A stretch of 64,000 nucleotides of DNA. Origin: Nocardia arthritidis NBRC 100137 (GTDB lineage Bacteria; Actinomycetota; Actinomycetes; Mycobacteriales; Mycobacteriaceae). Shown one piece after another: positions 1 through 7,942 of the stretch. A program made the translations under genes and the position numbers. Positions within the stretch are counted from its first letter, which is position 1, and each line of letters begins with the position of its first letter. The notes under the pieces were generated by a model. That model saw nothing but the letters and a program-made list of their open reading frames with translations, had not been told where the DNA came from and made no database searches. Location: positions 1 to 64,000 of the forward strand of contig NZ_BDBB01000047.1 in the NCBI RefSeq assembly GCF_001612765.1. Reading direction: 5' to 3'.

Positions 1-37
1 CTGGCCGCGGCCGGCCCGCGCCGCGCGCCGCAGGCCG

Positions 38-799
38 ATGGGCGAACCGGTCCTCGAACTGCGCGATGTCCGACACACCTACAACCGGGCGACGCCGTGG
101 GAAGCGCCCGCGCTGCACGGCGTCGACCTGTCCGTCCGGCAGGGCGAAGCGCTGCTCGTCGTCGGCGGGAACGGCTCCGGCAAGTCCACCCTGGCCTGGA
201 TCATGGCCGGCCTGATCGAACCGAGTTCCGGCCGGTGCGAATTGCGCGGGAAGCCGGTCGGCAAGCAGATCGGCGGGGTCGGGCTGGCGTTCCAGCATTC
301 CCGCCTGCAATTGCAGAAGCAGACCGTCGGCGCGGAGATCGCGGATTGGGGCGGGCGCGCCACGGGCTCCGGTGCGGTCGGGCGCGCGCTGGACGCGGTC
401 GGGCTGGACCGGTCGCTGGCCGCACGCTCGATCGAGGAACTCAGCGGCGGCCAGGCCAAACGGGTGGTGCTCGCCGCGATCGTGGCCAGCCACCCCCAAG
501 TGGTCGTGCTCGACGAACCGCTGGCCGGGCTCGACCCGGAGGGTCGAGCCGACATCGTGGAATTGCTCGCCCGGCTCCGGGATGCCGGTTTGACGCTGAT
601 CGTCATCTCGCACGACGTGGCCGACATGGCGGCGGTGTGCGACCGCACGGTGCACCTGCGATCGGGACGCATCCTGAGCGCGGAATCCGCGTGGGCGGCC
701 ACGCCGGTGCCGAGCAAGGCGGCCGCGCGAGCCGATTCCGCAGCGCTGCACGCGCCCGGTGAATCGGCGGCCTGGCGGTTCGAGCACGGAGGTCGATGA
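38..799 (+). CDS. ECF/energy-coupling ABC transporter ATPase (EcfA-type), possibly the C-terminal half of a fused double ATPase
   Basis: ABC ATPase that would power uptake of a vitamin or metal through the EcfT protein encoded next. Visible motifs are Walker A GGNGSGKST (residues 43-51), a Q-loop in LAFQHS, signature LSGGQ near 136, Walker B VVVLDEP near 156-162 and the switch histidine in VISHD near 188. The frame stays open from the ATG at 38 back to the window edge (base 2 onward, no stop), and only a weak GCAGG precedes the ATG. The protein may therefore be the second half of a fused two-ATPase chain, as occurs in actinobacterial ECF systems. Its stop overlaps the next start (ATGATGA). 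The substrate cannot be read because no S component is in view. Confidence 0.85.
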   Translation: MGEPVLELRDVRHTYNRATPWEAPALHGVDLSVRQGEALLVVGGNGSGKSTLAWIMAGLIEPSSGRCELRGKPVGKQIGGVGLAFQHSRLQLQKQTVGAEIADWGGRATGSGAVGRALDAVGLDRSLAARSIEELSGGQAKRVVLAAIVASHPQVVVLDEPLAGLDPEGRADIVELLARLRDAGLTLIVISHDVADMAAVCDRTVHLRSGRILSAESAWAATPVPSKAAARADSAALHAPGESAAWRFEHGGR

Positions 800-1536
800 T
801 GAGCACCGTTCTGCTGCGCCAAGTGCCGGTCGCCAGTCCGGTGCACCGGCTGTGGGCGGGTACCAAGATCATCGGAGTGTTCCTGATCAGCCTGGTGCTG
901 ATGTTCCTGCCGTCCTGGCCGGTGCTCGCCGTGATGACGGCGTTCCTGGTGATCGTGGGCGCAGTCGCCCGGCTGCCGCTCGGCACGCTGCCGCGCCCGC
1001 CCTGGTGGTTCTGGGCGCTGTTCGTCGTCGGCGGCCTGCTCACCGTCCCCGTCGGCAGTGCGGCGGTGCTGCGCTACGCGCAGATCGCGACGTTCACCCT
1101 GATCCTGGTGACCGCTTCGTTCCTCATCGCGTGGACCACGCCGATGGGCGACGTCGCGCCCGCTCTGGCCAAGCTGGGCGCGCCGTTGCGCAGGCTCCGG
1201 ATGCCGGTGGACGAATGGGCTGTGGTCGTCGCGCTCACCCTGCGCGGTCTGCCGTTGCTCATGGAGGAGATCCGGGTGCTGCGCGCCGCCCGTCGCCTCC
1301 GCCCCAAGGACCGCATGCTCGCCCGCGCGGTCGACAACCCGCTCATCGACATCCTCACCGCCGCCATGGCGGTGGCCACCCGCCGGGCCGGCGAACTGGG
1401 TGAGGCGATCACCGCACGCGGTGGCACGGGCCAACTCACCGCCCATCCCAACGCTCCCGGCCTGCGCGATGCTCTCGCTCTCGCGCTGGTCTTCGGCGTC
1501 TGCCTCGGCTCCGTCGCATTGCACTTGCTGCTCTGA
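796..1536 (+). CDS. ECF transporter transmembrane component, EcfT/CbiQ family
   Basis: Integral membrane coupling subunit of about 246 residues. Hydrophobic segments cover roughly residues 15-60, 65-85, 90-115 and the C-terminal end. A cytoplasmic stretch carries the two Ala-Arg motifs that in EcfT proteins contact the ATPases: LRAARRLR near residue 170 and AITARGG near 205. The start overlaps the stop of the ATPase by 4 bp. GGAGG lies 5-7 bases upstream, and the ATG at 799 is an equally possible start. Together with the preceding gene it forms the end of an ECF-type uptake operon. Confidence 0.85.
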   Translation: MMSTVLLRQVPVASPVHRLWAGTKIIGVFLISLVLMFLPSWPVLAVMTAFLVIVGAVARLPLGTLPRPPWWFWALFVVGGLLTVPVGSAAVLRYAQIATFTLILVTASFLIAWTTPMGDVAPALAKLGAPLRRLRMPVDEWAVVVALTLRGLPLLMEEIRVLRAARRLRPKDRMLARAVDNPLIDILTAAMAVATRRAGELGEAITARGGTGQLTAHPNAPGLRDALALALVFGVCLGSVALHLLL

Positions 1537-2101
1537 TTGCGGCATCGGATTCGCTGAGTATTTGCAAACTGTCTGGTATCACCCGAGATAAGACCCGATC
1601 GATGACGCGGGAAGCACTGTCGGCAGTTCACGTACCGCGCTTCGACGGGAAGCGAAGCCGCCGACCCACCGCGGCGAGATCCGGCCGCCCGCCCGCGCCA
1701 ACACTCGGTCCCCAGGATCGGGGGCATGGCGCGCCTCTCCCCCGCACGCATCCCGACCCTCACGAAAGACGCTGCCGTGCTGGAGATTACGCCCGGCGGA
1801 CGACCGCGGTCGCATGCTTCGGATTCAATGCTTCGATTCGAAGATGGCACCCCGCCATCCGAACGAAGCCCCCAACAGCTCCATCAAAACGCCCATCGTC
1901 ACGATCAATAAATAGCGGAAAGCTATAACTATGCCGCCGACAAACACGGATGATTACCCTCTGAATTCGTGTCCCAAACCCCTCCGGCCACAGTACAGTT
2001 ATCACTCGGAAGTAACTGTCTTTTAGATCACATCACGGATGTACACGCCGATGGGGGAAGGAAATTCGGCGTGCGCCGCGTTCTCTATTGCTCGAAGCCT
2101 G
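1537..2101. other. Intergenic region with no supported gene
   Basis: This 565-base gap is more AT-rich than its surroundings from about 1850 on. Reading frames inside it (for example 1602-1928 plus) give Arg/Pro-rich translations with no recognisable domain and poor codon bias, so no gene is called. It contains an inverted repeat at 1995-2019 that probably belongs to the promoter of the exported protein downstream. Confidence 0.5.
1995..2019. promoter_or_regulatory. Inverted repeat ACAGTTA-N11-TAACTGT, candidate operator
   Basis: Two perfect 7-base arms separated by 11 bases lie about 83 bases before the chosen start of the exported protein, in AT-rich DNA. A run TTTTA follows, so the structure could also act as a small hairpin. 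Spacing and symmetry suit a dimeric regulator, but no protein can be assigned. Confidence 0.35.
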
Positions 2102-2776
2102 ATGAAGATTGGAAACCGAGAAATGATTCTGCGGAAAGTCACTGCCGCTGTCGTGCCACTGGTCGCCGCGCTCACGGTGGGGTCCGGTGTCACGCACGCG
2201 GAACCGGGCGCGACAGCGGTTCCGGACATCGGCTACCAAGCCGAGCTGATCGGGAACAAGGTCGTCACGACGCTCACCGCGGGCACGTTCGAGGTGCGCG
2301 GGGACGCGGTCGACATCAAGGACGCGGCAGGCGCGGTCGCGGTCACGCTGCCACTCGCCTTCCGGCAGGACGGGCTCGAATACCCCATGTCCCACGTGGT
2401 GCGGGACGCGGGCCGGGTGCTGGAGCTGACCGTCGTCAAGGACGCGGCGCAGGCGCGCCCCGTCGCCACCCCGGTCGCCTCGCCATTCGAGAACCAGCGC
2501 GCGATGGACGCCTTCCTGTCGCAGTTCGGCATAGCCACCGCTGTCGGCGGGTTCATCGGCACGGTCATCGGAGCGCTCGTCGGTCTGACGGGGCTCATCG
2601 GCGGACCCGTCGGTATCGCCACCGTGCTCGCGGGCGCGGGAATCGGCGGCATCATCGGCACCATCGTCGTCGGTGGACCGGCCTTGGTCATCGCCGGTAT
2701 CGATCTGATCAGCACGCTGGCCGCCCCGCCCGGCAGCACCAAGTGGATGGACACCACCGGGCGTTCGCAGAACTGA
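2102..2776 (+). CDS. Exported protein with Gly-rich hydrophobic C-terminal half, unknown function
   Basis: About 224 residues. The N-terminus is a Sec-type signal: basic start, hydrophobic AAVVPLVAALTVGSG, and a THA-EP cleavage site. A soluble region of about 110 residues (predicted beta-rich, ending near ENQRAMDAFLSQFG) is followed by a Gly/Ile/Val-rich stretch with GTVIGALVG and GGIIGTIVVGG that could insert in a membrane. Similar proteins recur in Nocardia and Rhodococcus as unnamed exported proteins, and I cannot give a function. The ATG at 2123 (preceded by GGAAACCGAG) is an alternative start, and the frame also opens at 2039. A T-tailed hairpin follows the gene. Confidence 0.75.
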   Translation: MKIGNREMILRKVTAAVVPLVAALTVGSGVTHAEPGATAVPDIGYQAELIGNKVVTTLTAGTFEVRGDAVDIKDAAGAVAVTLPLAFRQDGLEYPMSHVVRDAGRVLELTVVKDAAQARPVATPVASPFENQRAMDAFLSQFGIATAVGGFIGTVIGALVGLTGLIGGPVGIATVLAGAGIGGIIGTIVVGGPALVIAGIDLISTLAAPPGSTKWMDTTGRSQN

Positions 2777-2795
2777 CCGGCGCCCCGGGCGCTAC

Positions 2796-2828
2796 GCGCA
2801 CCGAATCGACCGCGATTCGGTGCGCTTT
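2796..2828 (+). terminator. Intrinsic terminator hairpin
   Basis: A perfect 12-bp stem (GCGCACCGAATC / GATTCGGTGCGC) with a 6-base loop is followed by TTT. It sits 20 bases after the stop of the exported protein and before the convergent lipase gene. Confidence 0.75.
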
Positions 2829-2942
2829 CGTCTGTGCGGTCAGTCGTTGGTTCGCCGGAAGCGACCACCGCGCCCACGTATCCGCGTCCGTCGGCGGATC
2901 CGGTGCGCGCCGACCAGCGCCCACGATCAGCCGGTCGTCCAC

Positions 2943-4199
2943 TCACCGCTCACGGCATCCGGCGGCCACCGGCAGACCCGCGAACCGATCGCCCAGAAAG
3001 TTCATCGCGCCCGGTGCCTCACCGATCGCCGCCGGGTTGTGGGTGGGCAGCATCGAGTGCACCGAGGTGATCGCCGCTCCCTGCGCGCAGTACCGGCCGA
3101 CCAGGTCGGTGAAGCCCGCCACGGGGATCACGTCGTCGGTGCGGCTGTGGTACAGGTACATCGGCGTCTCCGGCGCACTGCCGCCGAGTTCCTGGGCGTC
3201 GGTCGCGGCGCGGAAAGCCGGATGCGACAACACATCCGCAACGACGGCGAAGTCGTCGACCCGCGCGCCGACGTACTTCGGCACCAGGTCGGACCCGCAC
3301 ATGGTGGCGTTCTCGGCCAGCGCCGCGCGCCCCCGATCGTTGAGCAACGCCAGCACACCGTTACCGGGGTCGTTGCGCGCGATGGCGAACAGGATCAGCA
3401 ACGCCAGCCCGGCCTGCACGGTGCCGTCCGCCTCGCGCGCTATGGCAGGCCAGTCCGCCGGAACGCCACCCGAGGTGATGCCCGCGAACCGGACGTCCGG
3501 CGCGTACCACGGCTGCATCTGCGCCGCCCACAGCGTGGCGAACGCGCCGCCCGAATAGCCCCAGGCGCCGATGGGTGTCGCGGGACCGAGCCCGGCCTGC
3601 GGAAGATCACGGGCCGCCCGGATGCCGTCCAGCACCCCGCGTCCGGAATTCACCCCGTCCAGGAACCGGGACCGCGGCCCCTCGTAGTCGCCGGCCACCA
3701 CCGCCCACCCGCGCCGCAGCGCCTCCGCCATGAACGGCGTGTCGATCAGGGTGTTCACCGCCCCGCTGTCCCAGCCGCCGCGCAGCGCGAACGACGGCGC
3801 GCACCGCGTGCCGAGACTGTCCTCGGGCACCTGATACGACAGCAGCGGCCGGGCGCCCGGGCCGAACCACGGCAGCATCGGGACCATCACGGTCGCCACG
3901 TCTGCCACGGGATCGTCGCTCGCATCGGTGCTGCGATACTTCACCTGCCATGCCGAAACCGGCAGGGGGAACCCGAACAACGCGATCGGGCGGGAATCCA
4001 GCACGGAGCCGTTGTGGTAGCGCTCGAGGCCCGCGGGGGCCGCGTAGAACGGGTCCTGGTCCGGCGGGGGTAGCTCGGCGTGTGCCGCCGGGACGGCGGC
4101 CAGAGCGATCAGTGCGGACAGCGCGATCCCCAGGATCGCGGTGCGCACCGGGCGGTCGCTCGCCTGCGCGGTGACAGGCGCTGCGTGCACATCCTTCAT
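2943..4199 (-). CDS. Secreted triacylglycerol lipase, LIP (secretory lipase) family
   Basis: Predicted extracellular ester hydrolase of 418 residues. A long Sec signal ends at AHA-EL (about residue 41) after a hydrophobic stretch from 21. The alpha/beta-hydrolase nucleophile elbow is GYSGG (214-218, Ser216). A C-terminal Asp in SRTDDVIP and a His in MLPTHNP complete a plausible triad. The arrangement matches the secretory lipase family (PF03583) common in Nocardia and Mycobacterium. The ATG at 4199 was chosen over the longer frame because GGGGAGG lies just upstream and the signal peptide starts there. The gene is convergent with the exported protein and divergent from the isochorismatase-fold gene. 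Confidence 0.85.
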   Translation of the reverse strand: MKDVHAAPVTAQASDRPVRTAILGIALSALIALAAVPAAHAELPPPDQDPFYAAPAGLERYHNGSVLDSRPIALFGFPLPVSAWQVKYRSTDASDDPVADVATVMVPMLPWFGPGARPLLSYQVPEDSLGTRCAPSFALRGGWDSGAVNTLIDTPFMAEALRRGWAVVAGDYEGPRSRFLDGVNSGRGVLDGIRAARDLPQAGLGPATPIGAWGYSGGAFATLWAAQMQPWYAPDVRFAGITSGGVPADWPAIAREADGTVQAGLALLILFAIARNDPGNGVLALLNDRGRAALAENATMCGSDLVPKYVGARVDDFAVVADVLSHPAFRAATDAQELGGSAPETPMYLYHSRTDDVIPVAGFTDLVGRYCAQGAAITSVHSMLPTHNPAAIGEAPGAMNFLGDRFAGLPVAAGCRER

Positions 4200-4449
4200 C
4201 AGGGCCTCCCCAGTCCCGGCGAGGCGGTGAGTGTCCCGGTGCGGTCGGCGCCGGTTCACCTGGCCTCCAGACCTCAACGTTACTGCCGGGCGGACGGACC
4301 CGGCAACGGGCGATCGCAGGTCACACCCACCGCCGCCGTTGTCCGAGGGGCTGGCTACAGTGTTTGCCAAACCGTCCCTGGCGCAATCGAATAGCTGTCC
4401 GGCGTCACCCCGCCCGCAGCGCGAGCGCAACGAAGAGGAGTAGCCGAGC

Positions 4450-5094
4450 ATGCGGCATGGCAACGGACTGGACATCCCCGAGGGACTCGCCGACGTGTGC
4501 GCGCCCGACCGGATGGCGGTGATCGTCTACGACATGCAGGTCGGCGTGCTCAGCCAGTTGCCGGACGGCCCAGAGATCATCGAGCGGGTGGTTCGGGTGG
4601 TCGACGCCGCGCGCTCGGGTGGCTACCCGGTGGTCTTCCTGCGCCATTTCTTCCTGCCGGAGCGGCTGAGCGGAGCATTCGCGCTGCGCATGGCGATGAG
4701 CTGGCAGCAGGTGGATTCGGTGGACGAGGTGCGCTTCATCCTGCAGCGCGACACCCCGGCCTTCGAGCTGGTTCCCGAGCTGCGGCCGCGCGCGGACGAG
4801 GTGGTGTTCGACAAGACATCGATGTCGGCCTTCGAGGGGACTCCCCTGGCCTCGATGCTGCGCGACCTGCGCATCGGCGCCTACGCGATCGCGGGCGTCG
4901 CCCTGGAGATCGGCATCGCGCCCACGGTCGCGCATTCCACCGATCTCGGTTTCGTCCCGGTGGTGATCAGCGACGCGGTCGGCGGCCGGGACAAGGAGGC
5001 CATGGCGCGGGCCTACGCGGATTTCGAATTCCAGGGGCACGCGCTGGTGACCGACATCGCCACCATCACCCCGCTGCTCGCGGGCGGCAACTGA
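4450..5094 (+). CDS. Isochorismatase-fold hydrolase with Gly in place of the catalytic Cys
   Basis: A 214-residue cysteine-hydrolase superfamily protein. The conserved Asp is D28 in VYDMQ and the conserved Lys is K122 in FDKTSMSAF. The position that holds Cys in nicotinamidase and carbamoyl hydrolases is glycine (G155 in GVALEIGIAPT). In characterised isochorismatases such as EntB and PhzD this position is also Gly, so a vinyl-ether hydrolase of that type is possible, although the Glu153 context differs from their Ala-His. A GAAGAGGAG ribosome site precedes the ATG. The gene stands alone, with no siderophore or phenazine genes beside it, so the substrate is unknown. Confidence 0.75.
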   Translation: MRHGNGLDIPEGLADVCAPDRMAVIVYDMQVGVLSQLPDGPEIIERVVRVVDAARSGGYPVVFLRHFFLPERLSGAFALRMAMSWQQVDSVDEVRFILQRDTPAFELVPELRPRADEVVFDKTSMSAFEGTPLASMLRDLRIGAYAIAGVALEIGIAPTVAHSTDLGFVPVVISDAVGGRDKEAMARAYADFEFQGHALVTDIATITPLLAGGN

Positions 5095-5100
5095 CCCGGG

Positions 5101-5128
5101 ACGGGACCCGGCCACGACCGGGTCCCGT
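5101..5128. terminator. Bidirectional terminator hairpin
   Basis: A perfect 11-bp stem (ACGGGACCCGG / CCGGGTCCCGT) with a 6-base loop lies between the convergent hydrolase gene and the small MT0933-like gene. There is no U-tract, as is common in actinobacteria. Confidence 0.65.
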
Positions 5129-5135
5129 TCGACAG

Positions 5136-5312
5136 TCACTTCTCCCGCAAGGCTTTCTTGGCCGCGGCCTGGGCGGCGTCGACCTGGCTCGTGAACTTGT
5201 CGCCTGTCTTCTCGTCGACGAGGTCGCCCGCCTTGTCGATGACCGCGTCCAGCTTGTCCGCGTTCTTCTGGGCCAGGTCCATCGCCTTACCCGCCAGGTT
5301 CTTGAAGTCCAC
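5136..5312 (-). CDS. MT0933/Rv0909-like small antitoxin-family protein (copy 1)
   Basis: A charged, Lys/Asp/Ala-rich helical protein of 58 residues. It has the family pattern KNADKxDxxxDKAGDxxDxKTGxK (PF14013, MT0933-like, annotated as an antitoxin from M. tuberculosis Rv0909). The GTG at 5312 was chosen because GAGGAG lies 6 bases upstream; the longer frame from 5342 lacks such a site. No toxin gene is adjacent, so the antitoxin label is only a family name here. A paralogue lies on the other side of ligD at 7698-7904. Confidence 0.7.
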   Translation of the reverse strand: MDFKNLAGKAMDLAQKNADKLDAVIDKAGDLVDEKTGDKFTSQVDAAQAAAKKALREK

Positions 5313-5355
5313 CTTGCACTCCTCGTTTCGCGCTGGGAACAACCGCGAGACAACC

Positions 5356-7650
5356 CTACCCAGCGCCCAGCCAAGCCGGATGCCACAACCGGCCTGTCTC
5401 GGTCCAGTTCATGAACCGCACGGTGCCACCGAGTTTCGGCGTCACCCACACCGCCTCCTTGCGTTCCTCGGCGGTGAGGTCGTTGTCGAACGGCGAGGTC
5501 TTGCGCTCCAGTTTGCGCAGCCGCGCGGCCAGCTCGCGCATGGCCGAGTCGTCGAAGCCGGTGCCGACCCGTCCGACGTAGACCAGCCTGCCGGCGTGCG
5601 GAATACCGACCAGCAGCGATTTGAACTGCCGCGCCGTACTGCGCCGCCACCCGCCGATCAGCACCTGCTGGGTGCGCCAGTTGCGCTGCTTCACCCAGGC
5701 ATGCCCGCGCTTACCCGGCAGATACACCGAATCCTTGCGTTTCGCGACCACGCCTTCGAGTCCGTGCTCTTGGCTGTAGCGCAAAGCCTCGGAGCCTGAA
5801 CCGTCCAGTCGTGGCGGCACCACCATCGACGGCGCGTTCGCGGCGAGCGCCTCCAGCACCCTGCGGCGGTCGGAATATCTTTTGCGCAGCAGCGATGTGC
5901 CGTCCAGGTACAGCACATCGAACGCGACGAATACCGCCCGCGCGGCATCGGCTTGCAGCAGGCCGAGATTCGCGACTCCGTGATCGTCGAAGACGACGGC
6001 CTCGCCGTCGAGCACCACCTGGTGCCCGGACAATTCCCGTCGCAACGCCGTGATGCGCGGATAGCGGTCGGTCACGACGTTCCCCGCCCGGCTGTGCAAT
6101 GTGATCGCGCCGGAGTCGATCTCGGCGATCAGCCGGAAGCCGTCCCATTTCGTCTCGAAGCACCACTCGTCGGCGCCGAGATCGGCGACGTCACCGTGCG
6201 TCGCGAGCATCGGCGACAGGCCGCGCGGAAGCGGCGAGGGACCGTTGGCGGGACGGATGATCCGGCCCGGCGGCTGCTGCGGCTGCGGTTCGGCTCCGTT
6301 CTCCGCCCGCATCAGATGCATCAGCCATTGGTTGCCGTTGGTCTGGATCAGCGCGTACCGACCGGTGAGCCGCTTACCGTGGAACCGCACGATGACCTCG
6401 TCGTCGCGCCACTTCTCGGTCTCGTAGGTGCCGGAGTCCCAGATCGTCATCTCGCCCGCGCCGTACTCTCCCTTCGGGATGGCGCCGTGGAAGTCGAGAT
6501 ACTCCATCGGATGGTCCTCGGTGTGCACGGCGAGGCGGTTCTGCTCGGGAGAGGTCGGCGGGCCCTTCGGCACCGCCCAGGAGACCAGGACCCCGTCGCG
6601 CTCCAGCCGCACATCCCAGTGCAGGCGCCGCGCGTGATGCTCCTGCACGACGTAGCGGTTGTCCGCCCCCGGCGCGGGTGGCTGCGCGGGAACGGGCTCG
6701 GGCGTGCGGGACGGATCCCGCATCGATCGGTACTTCGTCAACGCGTCCGGGCCCGCTCCCGCCGCGGACGAGCCTTTTCCCGCGGGCGGCGCATCCAGTT
6801 CGGCGAGCAGATCGCCATCCGATCGGTATCTGGCGAGTACTTCGTCGAACCGAAGATGCCGCAGCCTCTTCCGGTTCTCGATCTCTTTCCAGGTGCGTGG
6901 AGCGGCGACATTCGGCTCCGGCCGCCCCCGCATCGAGTAGGGCGCGATGGTGGTCTTGGCGGCGTTGTTCTGGCTCCAGTCGAGGAAGACCTTGCCGCCG
7001 CGAGCCGCCTTCGCCATCGTCGCCGTGACCAGATCCGGGTGCAGCCGTTGCAGATTGGTGGCCACCTGTTTCGCCACGGTGGAGGCGCCGTCCGAATTCA
7101 GTTCGCGATCCAGCGGCACGTAGAGGTGGATTCCCTTGCTGCCGCTGGTCACCGGGAACGTGCGCAAACCGATGCCCTCGACCATCTCGCGCACCGCGAG
7201 GGCCACCTCGGCGCATTCGGCGAGCCCGACTCCCTCGCCCGGGTCCAGATCGAAGACCAGCCTGGTGGCCGGGCCTATGTCGTCGCCGTCGAAACGCCAC
7301 TGCGGCACATGCACTTCCAGCGCGGCCTGCTGCGCGAGCCAGGCCAGCCCGGCCTCGGAATCGATCAAGGGATAGACGACCTTGCGATCGGAATGCCACA
7401 GGGTGCGCCGCTGTATCCAGGAGGGGGCGTGCGACGGGAGATTCTTCTCGAAGAAGGACGGTTCGTCTACGCCGTTGGGCCAGCGCTTGCGAGTGACCGC
7501 CCGCCCGGCGACATGCGGCAGCATGGCAGGCGCGATCGCCGAATAGTAGGCGATGACTTCGCCTTTGGTGGTTCCGGTGGCCGGGTACAACACCTTGTCG
7601 AGGTTGCTCAGGTCAACCTCGATACCACCGAACTCGCGGCGGGCCACCAT
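5356..7650 (-). CDS. ligD: LigD: polymerase-phosphoesterase-ATP-dependent DNA ligase for non-homologous end joining
   Basis: A multifunctional double-strand-break repair enzyme of 764 residues that normally works with Ku. The domain order is polymerase/primase (about 1-290, metal-binding Asp134 and Asp136 in VFDLDPG), 3'-phosphoesterase (about 330-450, HHARRLHWDVRLE and YLDFHGAIPKGEYGAG) and ATP-dependent ligase (about 480-764, adenylated Lys501 in KWDGF, then GEAVV and GVVAKR). This is the mycobacterial domain order, with a length very close to the family norm. The ATG at 7650 follows a hairpin that terminates the upstream small gene. No ku gene is within the window. Confidence 0.93.
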   Translation of the reverse strand: MVARREFGGIEVDLSNLDKVLYPATGTTKGEVIAYYSAIAPAMLPHVAGRAVTRKRWPNGVDEPSFFEKNLPSHAPSWIQRRTLWHSDRKVVYPLIDSEAGLAWLAQQAALEVHVPQWRFDGDDIGPATRLVFDLDPGEGVGLAECAEVALAVREMVEGIGLRTFPVTSGSKGIHLYVPLDRELNSDGASTVAKQVATNLQRLHPDLVTATMAKAARGGKVFLDWSQNNAAKTTIAPYSMRGRPEPNVAAPRTWKEIENRKRLRHLRFDEVLARYRSDGDLLAELDAPPAGKGSSAAGAGPDALTKYRSMRDPSRTPEPVPAQPPAPGADNRYVVQEHHARRLHWDVRLERDGVLVSWAVPKGPPTSPEQNRLAVHTEDHPMEYLDFHGAIPKGEYGAGEMTIWDSGTYETEKWRDDEVIVRFHGKRLTGRYALIQTNGNQWLMHLMRAENGAEPQPQQPPGRIIRPANGPSPLPRGLSPMLATHGDVADLGADEWCFETKWDGFRLIAEIDSGAITLHSRAGNVVTDRYPRITALRRELSGHQVVLDGEAVVFDDHGVANLGLLQADAARAVFVAFDVLYLDGTSLLRKRYSDRRRVLEALAANAPSMVVPPRLDGSGSEALRYSQEHGLEGVVAKRKDSVYLPGKRGHAWVKQRNWRTQQVLIGGWRRSTARQFKSLLVGIPHAGRLVYVGRVGTGFDDSAMRELAARLRKLERKTSPFDNDLTAEERKEAVWVTPKLGGTVRFMNWTETGRLWHPAWLGAG

Positions 7651-7661
7651 ATCCGAAGTGT

Positions 7662-7694
7662 AGCGGCGGAGACCCGGTCGTGGTCTCCGCCGCT
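7662..7694 (-). terminator. Terminator hairpin between small protein gene and ligD
   Basis: A perfect 13-bp stem (AGCGGCGGAGACC / GGTCTCCGCCGCT) with a 7-base loop lies just after the stop of the MT0933-like gene and 12 bases before the ligD start. It probably insulates ligD from read-through, or folds in the ligD leader. Confidence 0.6.
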
Positions 7695-7697
7695 CGC

Positions 7698-7904
7698 TCA
7701 GGCGTGCGGTCCGGACTGATCCGGCGGGACTACCTTCTTGGCGGCCTCCTTGCCCTTGGTGATCTTGTCGGTGTACTTGCCGTGCGTCTTCTGGTCGATG
7801 AAGTCACCGGCCTTGTCCACCGCTGAATTGATCTTGTCGGCGTTCTTGGCTGCCGCGTCCTTACCCTTGTCGACCAGGCCCTTGACCGTATCCGCGAAAC
7901 TCAT
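7698..7904 (-). CDS. MT0933/Rv0909-like small antitoxin-family protein (copy 2)
   Basis: A 68-residue helical protein with the same KNADKIxxxVDKAGDFIDxKTxxKY pattern as copy 1 and a Pro-rich end (KKVVPPDQSG). The start at 7904 was chosen because AGGAAGGA lies about 11 bases upstream, while the frame upstream to 7928 has no such site. In M. tuberculosis Rv0909 lies close to echA6 (Rv0905) and Rv0906, and the next two genes here are their counterparts. This copy is therefore the likely positional orthologue and copy 1 the duplicate. No Rv0910-type toxin is next to it. Confidence 0.75.
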   Translation of the reverse strand: MSFADTVKGLVDKGKDAAAKNADKINSAVDKAGDFIDQKTHGKYTDKITKGKEAAKKVVPPDQSGPHA

Positions 7905-7942
7905 CGCCGTGATCCTTCCTGTCGCCAACTAGCAGAAGTCGT

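Noticed and set aside
79..1545. 488-residue minus-strand ORF opposite the ECF transporter genes
   Set aside because: It is a Gln/Arg/His-rich antisense shadow of two clear transporter genes.
1602..1928. Plus-strand ORF of 108 residues in the 1537-2101 gap
   Set aside because: Arg/Pro-rich composition, no ribosome site, no domain and poor codon bias in its second half.
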